DNA of 64,000 bases from Cardiobacteriaceae bacterium TAE3-ERU3 (GCA_019218315.1 JAHUUI010000001.1:603722-667721), one strand, 5' to 3'; positions 31,756 through 41,707 are shown, counted from the first letter of the stretch. Made by a program: numbers and translations. Notes: generated by a model from the sequence alone, not told the origin.

Positions 31756-34176
31756 TTAGCTGTCCGTTGGGTTGTGTGCGGTGGGTGGTGGCGGGGTGCG
31801 GTGCACGCGCAGGGCGTTGAGGACGACGAGCAGCGAGCTGGCAGACATGCCGAGCGCGGCAATCCACGGGGTGAGCAGGCCGAAGATGGCGAGTGGCAGT
31901 ACGGTGAGGTTATAGACGGCTGACCACACGAGGTTTTGCTTGATCAGGCGTTTGCTGTTCGCCGCGAGGTCGAACAGAAAGGGCAATGCTTCGGGGCCGT
32001 GGTGTAAAAATACGATGTCGGCGTGGGTTTGCGATAGCGGGTTGGCTTTGCCAACCGCGACGGATACGTCGGCGGCAGCGAGGACGGGCGCATCGTTGAT
32101 GCCGTCACCAATCATTAGCGTCGAGCCTTGCAGGCTGTTGAGGTAGTCGAGTTTGGCGGCGGGGGTGAGGTCGCCATGTGCATCGTTGATGTGTAGGGCA
32201 TTGGCAATACTGCGTACGTTGTCGCTGCGGTCGCCGCTGGCGATGTGCAGTTGGTAGCGGCGCAGTTGTGCGAGGGTGCGTGCGAGGTCGGGGCGTAGCG
32301 GGTCGGCAAAGGTGAAGTGTGCCTGTATGCCGTCGGCATTGGCGAGATATACATCTATGCACGGTTGGTCGTGCGTCGGGTCAGAGAGCGGTTGGTGACC
32401 GTGCTGCTGCATGAGTGTGGCGCTGCCGATGTACCACGTTTCGCCGTCGATGTTGCCGCTGATGCCCATGCTTTCGTGTTGTTCGATGTTGGTTGCGTTA
32501 GCTGCTTCGATGGGCTGACGGATAAAGTACCACGCGATGGGGTGGCTGCTGTTTTGTTCGAGGGCTTTGGCGATTTGCCAGATGCGGGCTGGGTTGGGGT
32601 GGCTAATGTGTTCGTGGGTGAGGGTGAGTTGCCCACCGGTGAGGGTGCCGGTTTTGTCGAACAGGATGTTGTTTATGTCGCCGAGGCGGTCGATGGTGTT
32701 GCTGTCTTTGATCAGGATGCCGAGGCGGTTGGCGTGGTTGAGTGCGCTGGTCAGTGCGGTGGGGGTGGCGAGCGACAGGGCACAAGGGCAGGTGGCGACG
32801 AGGACGGCGAGGGCGATGTCGAAGGCGCGTTCGGGGGCGATGAATTGCCACACGAGGTAGCCCGCAGCGGCAAGAACGAGGACGAGGGCGATGGTGTGGC
32901 GTGCGATGCGTTCGTTGCGGTCGATGATGGGCGAGCGGTGTTGCGCGGCGCGGTCGATAAGGCGGCGGATGGCGGCGAGGGTGGTTTGTTGGCCGGTTTG
33001 TTCGACGTGGATGTCGATCGGGCTTTGCAGGTTGGTGCTGCCGGCGAGGACGGGATCGCCGATGCTGCGCGTGAGCGGGGTGCTTTCACCGCTGAGCATG
33101 GCTTCGTCAATACGCGTGCTGCCGCTGGCGATGGTGCCATCAACGGGGATGGTGTGTCCGGCGTGGACGGTGATGGTGTCGCCGTGCTGGACGGTGGTGA
33201 GTGGAATGAGGGTGTGGCTGCCGTCGGCTTCGCGGCGGCTGACGGCATCGGGTAGCAATTTGGCAAAGCGGATGTCGTTGAGGCGGGCGCGGCGGCGGGC
33301 GAGAAATTCGAGGAAGCGGCTGATCGAGAGGAAAAAGATGAACATAGTGACGGAGTCAAAATAGACTTCGCCGCTGCCGATAAGGGTGTGGTAAACGCTG
33401 GCGAGGTATGCGCCGAGGGTAGCGATGGCGATGGGTAGATCCATGTTGATGCGGCGTACGCGCAGCCCTTGCCATGCACCAGCGAGGAATGGCCAGCCGC
33501 TGTAGAACATGACGGGCGTGGTGAGTGCCATGCTGACCCAGCGCAGCAGTTCGCTGTATTCGCGTTCGATACCGAGGAAGTCGCCGCTGTAGAGGCCGGT
33601 GGCGAACATCATGACTTGCATCATGCCGAGGCCGGCGACGATGAGGCGCAATAGGCTTTGGTTGCGGATGCGGTGCTGGTGCGATTCGTCTTGTGATGGG
33701 GTAAAGAGATTGGGGGTGTAGCCAAGGCGGGCGATGGTGATGAGGATATCGCTGAGTTGGCTGTCGTGCCAGCGGATTTCGGCGCGGCCGTTGGTGGTGT
33801 TGACGCGTACGTCGTCGACCAGTTCGGCGCGCTCAAGGGCGCTGCGGATTAGCCAGCTACAGGCGGCACAGTGGATGCCGTCGATATAGAGGTGTAGCTC
33901 GTGGCTGCCGCTTTCATCGGTATAGACGTATTGTTCGGCGACGGCGGGTAGGCCGTAGGCGCGCCAGTGCTGCTCGTCAGTGATGTTGTCGGGACGTGGG
34001 GCGGCGTTGTCGCGTGCTTGGTAATATGCGCCAAGGTCTTGCTGATGAATGAGGCTGGCAACACCGAGGCAGGCGTGGCAGCAGAAGTGGCGTTCTGCGC
34101 CGTTGAGGTCTGCGTGGACGTCGATGCCGGTAGGGATAGGCAAGCGGCAGTGGTAGCAGGTGGTGGCGTCACTCAT
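31756..34176 (-). CDS. ccoI: Copper-exporting P-type ATPase CcoI (FixI) for cbb3 assembly
   Basis: 806 residues. The N-terminus has a FixI-type cysteine motif (CYHCRLPIP ... FCCHACLG), then a heavy-metal domain with GIHCAACSWLI. Eight membrane spans follow. P-type ATPase motifs are complete: ATCPCALSLATPTAL (copper-binding CPC), FDKTGTLTGGQ (phosphorylated aspartate), HPIAW (HP motif) and MIGDGINDAPVLAAADVSVAVG. The pump supplies copper for the CcoN haem-copper centre, moving Cu+ toward the periplasm. The ATG overlaps ccoH by eight bases. GC content and codon bias are slightly higher here than in the flanks, but not enough to suggest transfer. Confidence 0.95.
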   Translation of the reverse strand: MSDATTCYHCRLPIPTGIDVHADLNGAERHFCCHACLGVASLIHQQDLGAYYQARDNAAPRPDNITDEQHWRAYGLPAVAEQYVYTDESGSHELHLYIDGIHCAACSWLIRSALERAELVDDVRVNTTNGRAEIRWHDSQLSDILITIARLGYTPNLFTPSQDESHQHRIRNQSLLRLIVAGLGMMQVMMFATGLYSGDFLGIEREYSELLRWVSMALTTPVMFYSGWPFLAGAWQGLRVRRINMDLPIAIATLGAYLASVYHTLIGSGEVYFDSVTMFIFFLSISRFLEFLARRRARLNDIRFAKLLPDAVSRREADGSHTLIPLTTVQHGDTITVHAGHTIPVDGTIASGSTRIDEAMLSGESTPLTRSIGDPVLAGSTNLQSPIDIHVEQTGQQTTLAAIRRLIDRAAQHRSPIIDRNERIARHTIALVLVLAAAGYLVWQFIAPERAFDIALAVLVATCPCALSLATPTALTSALNHANRLGILIKDSNTIDRLGDINNILFDKTGTLTGGQLTLTHEHISHPNPARIWQIAKALEQNSSHPIAWYFIRQPIEAANATNIEQHESMGISGNIDGETWYIGSATLMQQHGHQPLSDPTHDQPCIDVYLANADGIQAHFTFADPLRPDLARTLAQLRRYQLHIASGDRSDNVRSIANALHINDAHGDLTPAAKLDYLNSLQGSTLMIGDGINDAPVLAAADVSVAVGKANPLSQTHADIVFLHHGPEALPFLFDLAANSKRLIKQNLVWSAVYNLTVLPLAIFGLLTPWIAALGMSASSLLVVLNALRVHRTPPPPTAHNPTDS

Positions 34177-34675
34177 GCAGGGTTAGCGGTATGGCCTTGG
34201 CGTTCTTTTGGTGGCGGACATCACTGATGCCCTGTAGTTCCCAAGTTGGATTTTCGGCTGGCCGTAGGCGCACGTACCATTTTTGCCCAACCAAGGTATT
34301 GATAAGGGTATCAGTCAGAGGGTAGGTATTGGGCGCAAAAGCTTTGAGGGTATGGCTTTGGTCGGCATCAGCACGCGTGGCGTGCTCAAGTACGAAGGTT
34401 AGCGGCTCGCTGATCGGCGGGTCGGTGTCGAGCACAATCGCGACTTGTGCCGGATCGAGCGTGGCGCTGATAGCGATATCGTTGGCATAGATGCTGTGTT
34501 TACCCGGCGCCAAGCCTTGCTTTTGATAGCTTTCCATTACTGCTGATTCCTTGCTCGATAAGGCGAGGTAAATCGTCACTGCACTGCCACATACAGTGAG
34601 AAATGGCACGACGATAATCAGGATAAGAATATAGTTTTTATACCACGGGATGTGTGGCGTTGATTCGTTACTCAA
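34169..34675 (-). CDS. ccoH: CcoH/FixH-family assembly protein
   Basis: 168 residues with one N-terminal membrane span (YILILIIVVPFLTVCGSAVTIYLAL) and a periplasmic beta-rich FixH domain. It stabilises the oxidase and works with CcoN/CcoP during assembly. The downstream KWYVRLRP stretch (about residues 130-138) is the conserved part. Start and stop overlap its neighbours (ATGA with ccoG, eight bases with ccoI), so the whole ccoGHIS set is one translationally coupled unit. Confidence 0.88.
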   Translation of the reverse strand: MSNESTPHIPWYKNYILILIIVVPFLTVCGSAVTIYLALSSKESAVMESYQKQGLAPGKHSIYANDIAISATLDPAQVAIVLDTDPPISEPLTFVLEHATRADADQSHTLKAFAPNTYPLTDTLINTLVGQKWYVRLRPAENPTWELQGISDVRHQKNAKAIPLTLHE

Positions 34676-36042
34676 TGCAATGGCCTTAAAAATTTACTTT
34701 CGGTTTCAGCGCTGTCACTCTGGTCATCGCTTGGCGTGACGATGAAACGAATGGGTTGGCTTGGCACGGTCAAGTCATGCGATGGTACGTTGACGCGAAC
34801 TGTCTCATCATACACCTGTGCGGGGGCAATCGTGAAGGTGGTTTTGCCGTCAATCTCTGCGCCAGTTATACCATCAATACTTAAGGTGTAATCGCGGACA
34901 CGCTCAGTTTTGTTCATGATTTGGACGGTATAAATATTCTGAATGCGATCGCCGGAAATGGCACGCGAGAGGACGTTACGGTCACGCAAGACGCTGATGT
35001 CGACGTTACTTTTGTTAATCAGTGCAACCACAAACAGGACGAAGGCAATCGATAATACAAATCCATAAGCGAAAGTTTTTGGGCGCAGGAAGCGGGTCGG
35101 CTTGCCGGCCAGTGCCTTGGTCGAAGTGTAGCGGATCAGGCCGCGTGGAGCGTTGATTTGATCCATCATGTTGTCGCAAGCATCGATACAGGCGGCACAA
35201 GCGATACACTCAAGTTGCAGACCATCACGGATGTCGATACCGGTCGGGCACACTTGTACGCACATGGTGCAATCGACGCAGAAGCCGAGATTTTCAGGGT
35301 TATCGCGGTCTTTTCTTTTCAGGCGGCGACGTGGTTCACCGCGGTTTTCGTCGTAGGCGATGATCAGGGTGTCCTGATCAAACATTGCACCCTGAAAGCG
35401 CGCATACGGGCACATGAATTTACAGAATTTCTCACGCACGATACCCGCTTGAAGGTAGCAGAAGCCACCGTAAAACAGTACCCAGAAATAAGTGATGATG
35501 CCGAGGTTTGCGGTGAAAAAGTCCGGGATCAGTTGGCGGATAGGGTAGAAATAGCCAACGAAGCCAATGCCGGTGAAGATGCACACCAGCATCCAGGCGC
35601 TGTATTTACCGAAGCGCTTGCTGATTTTTTTAGCATTCCATGGTGAGCGGGTCAGCTTGAGCTGCTCGGAGCGGTTACCTTCGATCTTTTGCTCAATCCA
35701 CAGGAAAACTTCGGTATAGACAGTTTGCGGGCAGGCATAGCCACACCAGACGCGCCCGAGCAAAGAGGTGAAGAAGAACAGGACAAGCGCAAGGCCGAGC
35801 AGAATGAAGGTAAGCAGGATGAAGTCTTGTGGCCAGATGTTGAGGCTGAAGATGTAGAAGCGGCGGTGTGCGAGGTCAAACCAGATTGCTTGACGGCCAT
35901 CCCACTGGATGAAAGGCAAAATATGAAAGATACCGAGTAGGGCGAGAACTGCTATTTTGCGCAGATTTTGAAAGCGGCCTTTAACTGGTCGCGGACGGAT
36001 TTTGACGTGTTTGTCGTAAGCCGGTGCGGAAACGTTTGCCAT
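34672..36042 (-). CDS. ccoG: CcoG/RdxA polyferredoxin for cbb3 assembly
   Basis: 456 residues. CcoG reduces copper for delivery to the oxidase. The N-terminal half holds about five membrane spans, including LLGRVWCGYACPQTVYTEV with the conserved CxxxCP motif and KFCKFMCPYARFQGAMFDQ. Two 4Fe-4S motifs follow: CVDCTMCVQVCPTGIDIRDG and CIACAACIDACDNMM. A periplasmic Ig-like domain makes up the C-terminal 110 residues. The gene lies downstream of ccoNOQP, separated by 115 bp and a hairpin, so it may have a promoter of its own. Confidence 0.95.
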   Translation of the reverse strand: MANVSAPAYDKHVKIRPRPVKGRFQNLRKIAVLALLGIFHILPFIQWDGRQAIWFDLAHRRFYIFSLNIWPQDFILLTFILLGLALVLFFFTSLLGRVWCGYACPQTVYTEVFLWIEQKIEGNRSEQLKLTRSPWNAKKISKRFGKYSAWMLVCIFTGIGFVGYFYPIRQLIPDFFTANLGIITYFWVLFYGGFCYLQAGIVREKFCKFMCPYARFQGAMFDQDTLIIAYDENRGEPRRRLKRKDRDNPENLGFCVDCTMCVQVCPTGIDIRDGLQLECIACAACIDACDNMMDQINAPRGLIRYTSTKALAGKPTRFLRPKTFAYGFVLSIAFVLFVVALINKSNVDISVLRDRNVLSRAISGDRIQNIYTVQIMNKTERVRDYTLSIDGITGAEIDGKTTFTIAPAQVYDETVRVNVPSHDLTVPSQPIRFIVTPSDDQSDSAETESKFLRPLH

Positions 36043-36129
36043 GGTATTTAAGTTTCATGATGAAAATGGATGAGTGGCACTGATATAGTCATTATGTATA
36101 AAGCGGCCGTGCCAGCCGTAAAAGAAACT

Positions 36130-36150
36130 GGCGCGGCTTAATGCCGCGCC
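36130..36150 (-). terminator. Hairpin after ccoP, probable terminator or attenuator
   Basis: GGCGCGGC (36130-36137) / GCCGCGCC (36143-36150), an 8-bp GC-only stem with a five-base loop. On the minus strand it is followed by CAGTTTCTTTTA, an imperfect T run. It would end or reduce ccoNOQP transcription before ccoG. Confidence 0.7.
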
Positions 36151-36157
36151 GGTTGGT

Positions 36158-37078
36158 TTAGTTGTTAGATGCGCTTGCCGGGTCGTGGCTGAGTGAGTAG
36201 ATATAAGCCGCAACAACCTTGATTTTTTGTGGGCCAAGGTTTTCACTCCATGCAGGCATGACGTGGTTTTTCGGATGTACTATCTGGCTGATGATGTCGT
36301 CGATAGTGCCGTCTTGACTATAGAGCCAAATATCATCGGTCAGATTCGGTGCGCCGAGGAGCTGGTTACCGGTGCCGTCTGCGCCGTGGCAGGCGATACA
36401 GCTTTGGTTATAAAGTGCTTTGCCTTTCTCAGCGAGTGCTTTGTCGTAGTCACGTCCGCCAAGCTCATGCACATAGTTAGCCACCGCAAGCAGGTTTTCT
36501 TCTGAAGGATCTGCAAGTGCCCCGTTTGCCGGCATGTTGCCAATACGGCCGTTGGTGATGGTTTGGACGATCTTGTCCGCTTCACCGCCCCACAGCCAAT
36601 CGTTGTCAGTCAGGTTCGGGTAGCTGCCCGGGGTGCCTGCTGCATCAGAGCCGTGACAAACAGCGCAGTTCTGCAAGAAAATACGGCGACCAGAAGCAAC
36701 GGCTTGCGGGTTTTCAGCCAGTTCTTCGACGCCTTTGGTGTCGTAGAAAGCAAAGTATTCAGCTTCCTGCATGTCAGCTTTTAGGCTTTGCTCTTCGTAT
36801 TGGCCGACCTGTGTCCAGCCGAGTACGCCACGCCAAACGCCCGGGAACAGGATCAAATACACCACAGCCACGCCGATCATGCCGTAAAAGAGAACCAGTA
36901 TCCAACGTGGTGAAGGGTTATTGATTTCTCGCAGATCACCATCCCAAGTGTGGTTGATGATTTCACCCGGGGGTGTGTTGTCGTCGGGGCGGATGTTGGT
37001 TGTCCATAGGACGAATACCGCGTAGGCAATCAGGTGTCCGACCGTGATGATGCCGATAATCCATGCAATCGTCGTCAT
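36158..37078 (-). CDS. ccoP: cbb3 oxidase subunit III, dihaem cytochrome c CcoP
   Basis: 306 residues. Two membrane spans (about 1-25 and 55-80) lead to two cytochrome c domains in the periplasm, each with a CxxCH haem site: CAVCHGSDAAG and CIACHGADGTG. The sixth-ligand methionines are in GNMPANGALA and HVMPAWSENL. It passes electrons from c-type cytochromes toward CcoO and CcoN. The start ATG at 37078 follows GAGGTAAACA. It lies ten bases after ccoQ. Confidence 0.95.
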   Translation of the reverse strand: MTTIAWIIGIITVGHLIAYAVFVLWTTNIRPDDNTPPGEIINHTWDGDLREINNPSPRWILVLFYGMIGVAVVYLILFPGVWRGVLGWTQVGQYEEQSLKADMQEAEYFAFYDTKGVEELAENPQAVASGRRIFLQNCAVCHGSDAAGTPGSYPNLTDNDWLWGGEADKIVQTITNGRIGNMPANGALADPSEENLLAVANYVHELGGRDYDKALAEKGKALYNQSCIACHGADGTGNQLLGAPNLTDDIWLYSQDGTIDDIISQIVHPKNHVMPAWSENLGPQKIKVVAAYIYSLSHDPASASNN

Positions 37079-37088
37079 TGTTTACCTC

Positions 37089-37256
37089 TCATGATTTTTT
37101 GTCTTGCCGTGGCGTGATGATTTCATCATCATCTTTTAGCGCCAGTTTTTCGGCATCTTTATAGGGTTTGTCACCACGGCGTGGCCAGTACAGCAATATA
37201 CCCATCAGGATAAATGCTGTGAACAGGACCGCCGTAGTGATGCTTTGCCAGTTCAT
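37089..37256 (-). CDS. ccoQ: cbb3 oxidase subunit IV, CcoQ
   Basis: A 55-residue frame between ccoO and ccoP, three bases after the ccoO stop. I translated it by hand: MNWQSITTAVLFTAFILMG starts a single membrane span, followed by LYWPRRGDKPYKDAEKLALK, the PRRxxxxxDAA-type motif of FixQ/CcoQ, and an acidic DDDE tail. It stabilises the association of CcoP with the core complex. The position in the ccoNOQP order is exactly as expected. Confidence 0.92.
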   Translation of the reverse strand: MNWQSITTAVLFTAFILMGILLYWPRRGDKPYKDAEKLALKDDDEIITPRQDKKS

Positions 37257-37259
37257 GGC

Positions 37260-37874
37260 TTAGCGGTTCTGCTGGAAGGCAACGCCAAGGCCTTGCAGGT
37301 AAGCAATTAATGCTTCCATCTCGGTCTTACCTTCAATGGCTGCAGGAGCTGCTGCGATGTCTTCTTCCGTGTAAGGTTCGCCAAGCGCCATTTTGGTACG
37401 CATGCTCTTAACGGTGCGTTCGACGTCAATTTCGCGCTCAGCAAGCCATGGATAAGCTGGCATATTTGATTGCGGTACAACGTTGCGCGGGTTCAGTAGG
37501 TGCAGGTAGTGCCAGTCATCTGAGTACTTGCCGCCAACGCGTGCGAGGTCAGGACCGGTACGCTTTGAGCCCCACTGGAACGGACGGTCATAGATTGACT
37601 CTTCCGCGACTGAGTAGTGGCCGTAGCGCTCTGTTTCCCAGCGGAATGGGCGGATCATCTGCGAGTGGCAGCCGTAGCAGCCCTCGCTGATGAAGACGTT
37701 AAACCCGGCAAGACGCAATGGATCATAAGGTTTGACGTATTCGGACGTCGTGAGTGATTTGTCGAACGGCAACGGCAGGATCTGCACCATGCCGCCCCAA
37801 ATGACGGCAAGGAAAGTGAGGATACCGAGCAGGACGACGCTTTTTTCAACGTATGCGTGACTGAGTAATTTCAT
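37260..37874 (-). CDS. ccoO: cbb3 oxidase subunit II, monohaem cytochrome c CcoO
   Basis: 204 residues. One N-terminal membrane span ([21 protein letters not shown]) and a periplasmic haem c domain with [14 protein letters not shown], the CxxCH site. The axial methionine is in [11 protein letters not shown]. The [25 protein letters not shown] lead-in is typical. CcoO accepts electrons from CcoP and gives them to haem b of CcoN. The gap to ccoN is 21 bases. Confidence 0.96.
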   Translation of the reverse strand: MKLLSHAYVEKSVVLLGILTFLAVIWGGMVQILPLPFDKSLTTSEYVKPYDPLRLAGFNVFISEGCYGCHSQMIRPFRWETERYGHYSVAEESIYDRPFQWGSKRTGPDLARVGGKYSDDWHYLHLLNPRNVVPQSNMPAYPWLAEREIDVERTVKSMRTKMALGEPYTEEDIAAAPAAIEGKTEMEALIAYLQGLGVAFQQNR

Positions 37875-37895
37875 GATGATGTTCCTCTACAGTGA

Positions 37896-39371
37896 TCAAG
37901 CAGTTTGAGCAGTTTGTCCGGCAACAGGCGCAGTCTCTTTAGACCGGCTGCTGAGGACGGTACGCAGGCAGTTATATGCCATTAGAACCATGCCACTGAG
38001 GAAGAATGCACCGCCAAGGAAGCGCACGAAGTAGAAGATGTACTTACGCTCGAGGATCTGCACGAAGGTGTAAACCAAAGTGCCGTCTTCGAAGGTTTCA
38101 CGCCACATCAAGCCTTCCATGATACCGGCAACCCACATTGAGGTAACGTAGAGAATGATACCGATGGTTGCGAGCCAGAAGTGTACGAAGATCAGGTTGC
38201 GGCTGTACATTTCGGTTTTGCCGTAGAGGCGTGGCAGCATGTGGTAGATTGAGCCCATGGTGATCATAGCTACCCAGCCGAGCGCACCAGAGTGTACGTG
38301 GCCAACAGTCCATTCAGTGTAGTGCGACAGGGCGTTGACGTCTTTGATTGCCATCATTGGGCCTTCAAAGGTCGACATACCGTAGAACGACAGCGCGACG
38401 AACATGAAGCGGATGATTGGGTCAGTGATCAGCTTATGCCATGCACCGGAGAGTGTCATCATACCGTTAACCATACCACCCCATGATGGAACCCAAAGGA
38501 CAACCGAGAATGCCATACCAAGAGACTGAGTCCAGTTTGGCAGTGCAGTGTAGTGCAAGTGGTGCGGGCCAGCCCACATGTAGATTGAGATCAGTGCCCA
38601 GAAGTGCATGATCGACAGGCGATAAGAGTAGATTGGGCGCTCAGCCTGCTTAGGTACGAAGTAGTACATCATGCCGAGGAAGGCCGCAGTGAGGAAGAAG
38701 CCTACCGCGTTGTGACCGTACCACCACTGGGTCATCGCACCAGTTGCACCAGAGACGACCGGGTAAGAGTGCAGCCAGTCGATTGAGGCAAAGAATGCGC
38801 CGGTACTTTCCGCCTGATAGTTGGCGACCGGGATTTCCAGGTTGTTGAAGATGTGCAGCAGGGCAACGGCGATGATGTATGCGCCAAAGAACCACAGGCC
38901 AACGTAAATATGCTTTTCTTTACGCTTGCCGATGGTGAAAAAGAAGACGATCGCGTAAGCCACCCAAACCACGGTCAGGAGTAAATCCAAAGGCCAAATC
39001 AGCTCAGCGTATTCTTTGCCTTGAGTGAAGCCAAACGGGTAGGTGAGTACTGCACCGAGGATAACGGCGTTGTAGCCGTAGAAGGTGAAGGCTGCGAGTT
39101 TGTCTGAAATCAGGCGTACCCCACAGCAACGCTGTACGACGTAATAAGAAGTCGCAAACAACGCATTACCGCCAAAGGCGAAGATTACCGCACTGGTGTG
39201 CAGTGGGCGTATGCGACCGTATGCAAGCCATGGAATGCCTTCTGTCATATCCGGCCAATAAAGCTGCGCGGCGATGATTACGCCGACCAGCATGCCGATG
39301 ACGCCAAAGATGATCGCCGCCCAGGTAAACTGTTTGACGATGCGGTAATTATACGTCGTATCCGCTGTCAT
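37896..39371 (-). CDS. ccoN: cbb3 oxidase catalytic subunit I, CcoN
   Basis: 491 residues, about twelve membrane spans. This is the haem-copper oxidase catalytic subunit that reduces oxygen with very high affinity. Conserved histidines for the haems and CuB appear in [18 protein letters not shown], the [13 protein letters not shown] loop (CuB histidine), [15 protein letters not shown] (two CuB histidines) and the [16 protein letters not shown] segment (high- and low-spin haem histidines). It heads ccoNOQP. A 237-bp upstream region carries an FNR-type site, consistent with induction when oxygen is low. Confidence 0.97.
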   Translation of the reverse strand: MTADTTYNYRIVKQFTWAAIIFGVIGMLVGVIIAAQLYWPDMTEGIPWLAYGRIRPLHTSAVIFAFGGNALFATSYYVVQRCCGVRLISDKLAAFTFYGYNAVILGAVLTYPFGFTQGKEYAELIWPLDLLLTVVWVAYAIVFFFTIGKRKEKHIYVGLWFFGAYIIAVALLHIFNNLEIPVANYQAESTGAFFASIDWLHSYPVVSGATGAMTQWWYGHNAVGFFLTAAFLGMMYYFVPKQAERPIYSYRLSIMHFWALISIYMWAGPHHLHYTALPNWTQSLGMAFSVVLWVPSWGGMVNGMMTLSGAWHKLITDPIIRFMFVALSFYGMSTFEGPMMAIKDVNALSHYTEWTVGHVHSGALGWVAMITMGSIYHMLPRLYGKTEMYSRNLIFVHFWLATIGIILYVTSMWVAGIMEGLMWRETFEDGTLVYTFVQILERKYIFYFVRFLGGAFFLSGMVLMAYNCLRTVLSSRSKETAPVAGQTAQTA

Positions 39372-39584
39372 AATTAATGCCTCTTACTTATGATGATTTA
39401 GTGCTGTGACCGCACCTTGGGGCATTAATATTAACATCCAGATAAGGAGTTCTCAAAGTATTTTTCTAAATCAGTTTTTTGGATTTTTCCTGTAAGCACA
39501 GAATGTTATGAGAACCAATTTTGTTCTATATAAGCAAGGCTGAATGGGTTATTTTGAAAAATTTATAAAAAAATAATGCTAAAT

Positions 39585-39598
39585 TTGATTTTTTTCAA
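39585..39598 (-). promoter_or_regulatory. Probable FNR/anaerobox upstream of ccoN
   Basis: The minus strand reads TTGAAAAAAATCAA here, matching the FNR consensus TTGATnnnnATCAA at nine of ten positions. A TATAAAT element (minus strand, 39567-39561) lies about 28 bp downstream of the site centre, close to a class II FNR promoter. The ccoN start is about 220 bp away, leaving a leader of roughly 180 bases. FNR-type control of cbb3 oxidase is well known in other bacteria. Confidence 0.6.
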
Positions 39599-39608
39599 AG
39601 GGATAGTT

Positions 39609-40658
39609 CTATCCTTTGAGCACGATCAGTGCCGGAATGGCAAAAATGATGATTGGTAACAATGCGCCAAGGAAGGGAGGCCAACCGAGAATAAGTGCGA
39701 AGTTTGTCAGGATGCCCTGACATATATAAAAAGCAACACCGAGCAAAATACCGATGACCAGTCTTGTGCCTTGATGTGCACTGCGTCCACGACTAAATGC
39801 AAGAGGCAGTGCGAGCAGAACCATGGTGAGGATGGTCAGTGGTAAAAAGAGTTTTTGCCAAAAGGCGAGGCTGTGCTCTTGATAATTGAGGCCGTTGTTC
39901 TTGAGAAATTGAATTTGTCGATAGCGCTCAATGAGCCCGGGGTGGCTATTTTGCTGGAATAGATAGGAGATATCTTGCGGCGCGATATTATTCGACCATT
40001 CTGTGGCACCTGGCTTAGGCGATGCATTGTCCTTATCTATAGTTAAAGAGCGACTGTCTGTTAAAAGCCAACGCCCATTTTCATAAGTGGCTTTGTTTGC
40101 TTGCTGAATGGTGGTCTGATTTTTTTCTGGGGTGATGCGTAGTAAGTCGCTGATGCTGCCGTCAGGGTTGACGTTGCCGATGCGTGTCATCGTGCCATGG
40201 TCATTGAGCCACATGCCTTCTTGGGCTGTTAAGGTTGCTGATTGCCCAAGTGCCTGACTGCGCAGTAATTCCCCTTTTGCCGCGAGGCGTGGCGCAGTGG
40301 ACTCACCAAGTAGTAACAGGCAAAGGCCAATAATGGTTGCCAATATTAGGCCGCCACGGACTAGGCGCAAGCGGGAAACGCCGCTAGCGAGTACGATGGC
40401 TATTTCATTTTGGCTGGCAAGTTGGCCGAGCCCCATAATCGCGCCGATTAGCGTGGCTGCGGGTGCAAAAAGCAGCAGTTTTTCTGGTAACTGATAAATT
40501 TGGCTCACTACCATGATTGCTACGGTGTAGTTGTTTTGTCCTATGTCACTCGCTTGATCAGCACTTTGCAGGAGAAAATCAATGATCAACAAGAAAGTCA
40601 CGGAGATCAGGGTCGTCATGAATAATGTGCGTATCAAGTAGCGGTCAAAACGGGTCAT
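39609..40658 (-). CDS. lptG: LPS export permease LptG
   Basis: 349 residues from the ATG at 40658, which overlaps lptF by four bases (ATGA). The open frame extends further back into lptF but without a start signal. Six membrane spans and a periplasmic beta-jellyroll domain (about 135-265) fit the YjgP/YjgQ family. LptG pairs with LptF and the ATPase LptB to extract lipopolysaccharide from the inner membrane and pass it to LptC and LptA. The N-terminal FDRYLIRTLFMTTLISVTFLLIID is characteristic. Confidence 0.93.
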   Translation of the reverse strand: MTRFDRYLIRTLFMTTLISVTFLLIIDFLLQSADQASDIGQNNYTVAIMVVSQIYQLPEKLLLFAPAATLIGAIMGLGQLASQNEIAIVLASGVSRLRLVRGGLILATIIGLCLLLLGESTAPRLAAKGELLRSQALGQSATLTAQEGMWLNDHGTMTRIGNVNPDGSISDLLRITPEKNQTTIQQANKATYENGRWLLTDSRSLTIDKDNASPKPGATEWSNNIAPQDISYLFQQNSHPGLIERYRQIQFLKNNGLNYQEHSLAFWQKLFLPLTILTMVLLALPLAFSRGRSAHQGTRLVIGILLGVAFYICQGILTNFALILGWPPFLGALLPIIIFAIPALIVLKG

Positions 40659-41707
40659 GCTTTGCGCCTCCATGATTGCGGCCGCCAAATGATCAGTAAT
40701 AGCAGGATAATTGGAATATGAACCCATAGGCTGCCTGGCCATGGCGCAAGAGATTCGTTTCTGATCGCTGTGGTGGTCATGCCTAAAACGTTCAAGTAGA
40801 TGGCGAACAGGACGAAAATCGGAATCAATTTTTGGTAGCGACTGCTACGTGGCCGGGTGCGCGCTAAAAAGGGCAATAGTGCGGAAAACAGAACCAGAGC
40901 TAAAGCCGGATTTATGCGATTTTGCAGTTCGGCGTTACCCTCGGCATTGTTCGGCAGAAGGCTTAAGGGTAAATTACGTAACCGATCACTGGCTGTGGCC
41001 CGATTGTCCGGTAGGCGCAAAACGCCGTGGGCGAAGTAGCTGAGCTGACTGTGCTGTGGTTGAAAAGATGAGCGCCAACTGGTGCGCATACCATCATCAA
41101 GCTCGAGGTATTTTCCTTGATCATTGCTGCTGAAATGGCCTTGAGGTGCAACGATAATACTTTGTTCATCATTTTGGCTGCGATAGACAAAAAACTGCGA
41201 TAGTTGGTCGCCACTTGCATCGCCGGTAAAAACGACTGTTCCATCATCTAGTCGGCGAAATTCATTGGCCCGAAACAGAATCATGGCTGCTTCCTGCTCA
41301 GCCTGGCTGCGCAATGTATCCTGGCGCTCATATACTTCAGGAAGAAGAAATAGATTGCTGGCAGCGATAATCGCAGCAACCGGAATACTGAGTAGAAGGT
41401 TTGCTTTACAGATTTGCTGCTGACTGATGCCGCATGCAAGTGCTGCGGGCATTTCTTGTTCGCTGTAGAGACGCCCCATGCTCATGGCAAAGGCAAGAAT
41501 CAGCGAGACCGGCATTAGAACGATCAAAAAACGCACTGATTGCAAGCCGATTAACTGCCATACCGCAGACAGGGATAGATCGCCCGTTGCCGCGCTGCCC
41601 AATAGATTGGTCAGGCGGAAGCTGATGATGATGGCAAGCAGAATCAGGCATGTTGCTGAGAAAATGCCCAGCGTTTCACGCGTGATATAGCGGTAGAAAA
41701 TTGGCAT
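40655..41707 (-). CDS. lptF: LPS export permease LptF
   Basis: 350 residues with the same architecture as LptG. The start YRYITRETLGIFSATCLILLAIIISFRL, the coupling-helix region LYSEQEMPAALACGISQQQ, and the periplasmic jellyroll (about 135-250) match LptF. It is the first gene of the lptFG pair, divergent from pepA over 209 bp, the same arrangement as in E. coli and many gammaproteobacteria. Confidence 0.95.
   Translation of the reverse strand: MPIFYRYITRETLGIFSATCLILLAIIISFRLTNLLGSAATGDLSLSAVWQLIGLQSVRFLIVLMPVSLILAFAMSMGRLYSEQEMPAALACGISQQQICKANLLLSIPVAAIIAASNLFLLPEVYERQDTLRSQAEQEAAMILFRANEFRRLDDGTVVFTGDASGDQLSQFFVYRSQNDEQSIIVAPQGHFSSNDQGKYLELDDGMRTSWRSSFQPQHSQLSYFAHGVLRLPDNRATASDRLRNLPLSLLPNNAEGNAELQNRINPALALVLFSALLPFLARTRPRSSRYQKLIPIFVLFAIYLNVLGMTTTAIRNESLAPWPGSLWVHIPIILLLLIIWRPQSWRRKA

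Noticed and set aside
32317-33255. 312-codon open frame antisense to ccoI, rich in Gly/Val/Asp
   Set aside because: This composition is what the complement of a GC-rich gene gives. ccoI motifs are intact on the other strand.
31756-34176. Possible horizontal transfer of ccoI from its higher GC
   Set aside because: Its neighbours and order are the standard cco cluster; the bias is mild and no mobile elements flank it.
41671-41686. parS-like sequence CGTTTCACGCGTGATA near parAB
   Set aside because: Only 11 of 16 positions match the parS consensus and it lies inside lptF coding sequence, so chance is enough to explain it.
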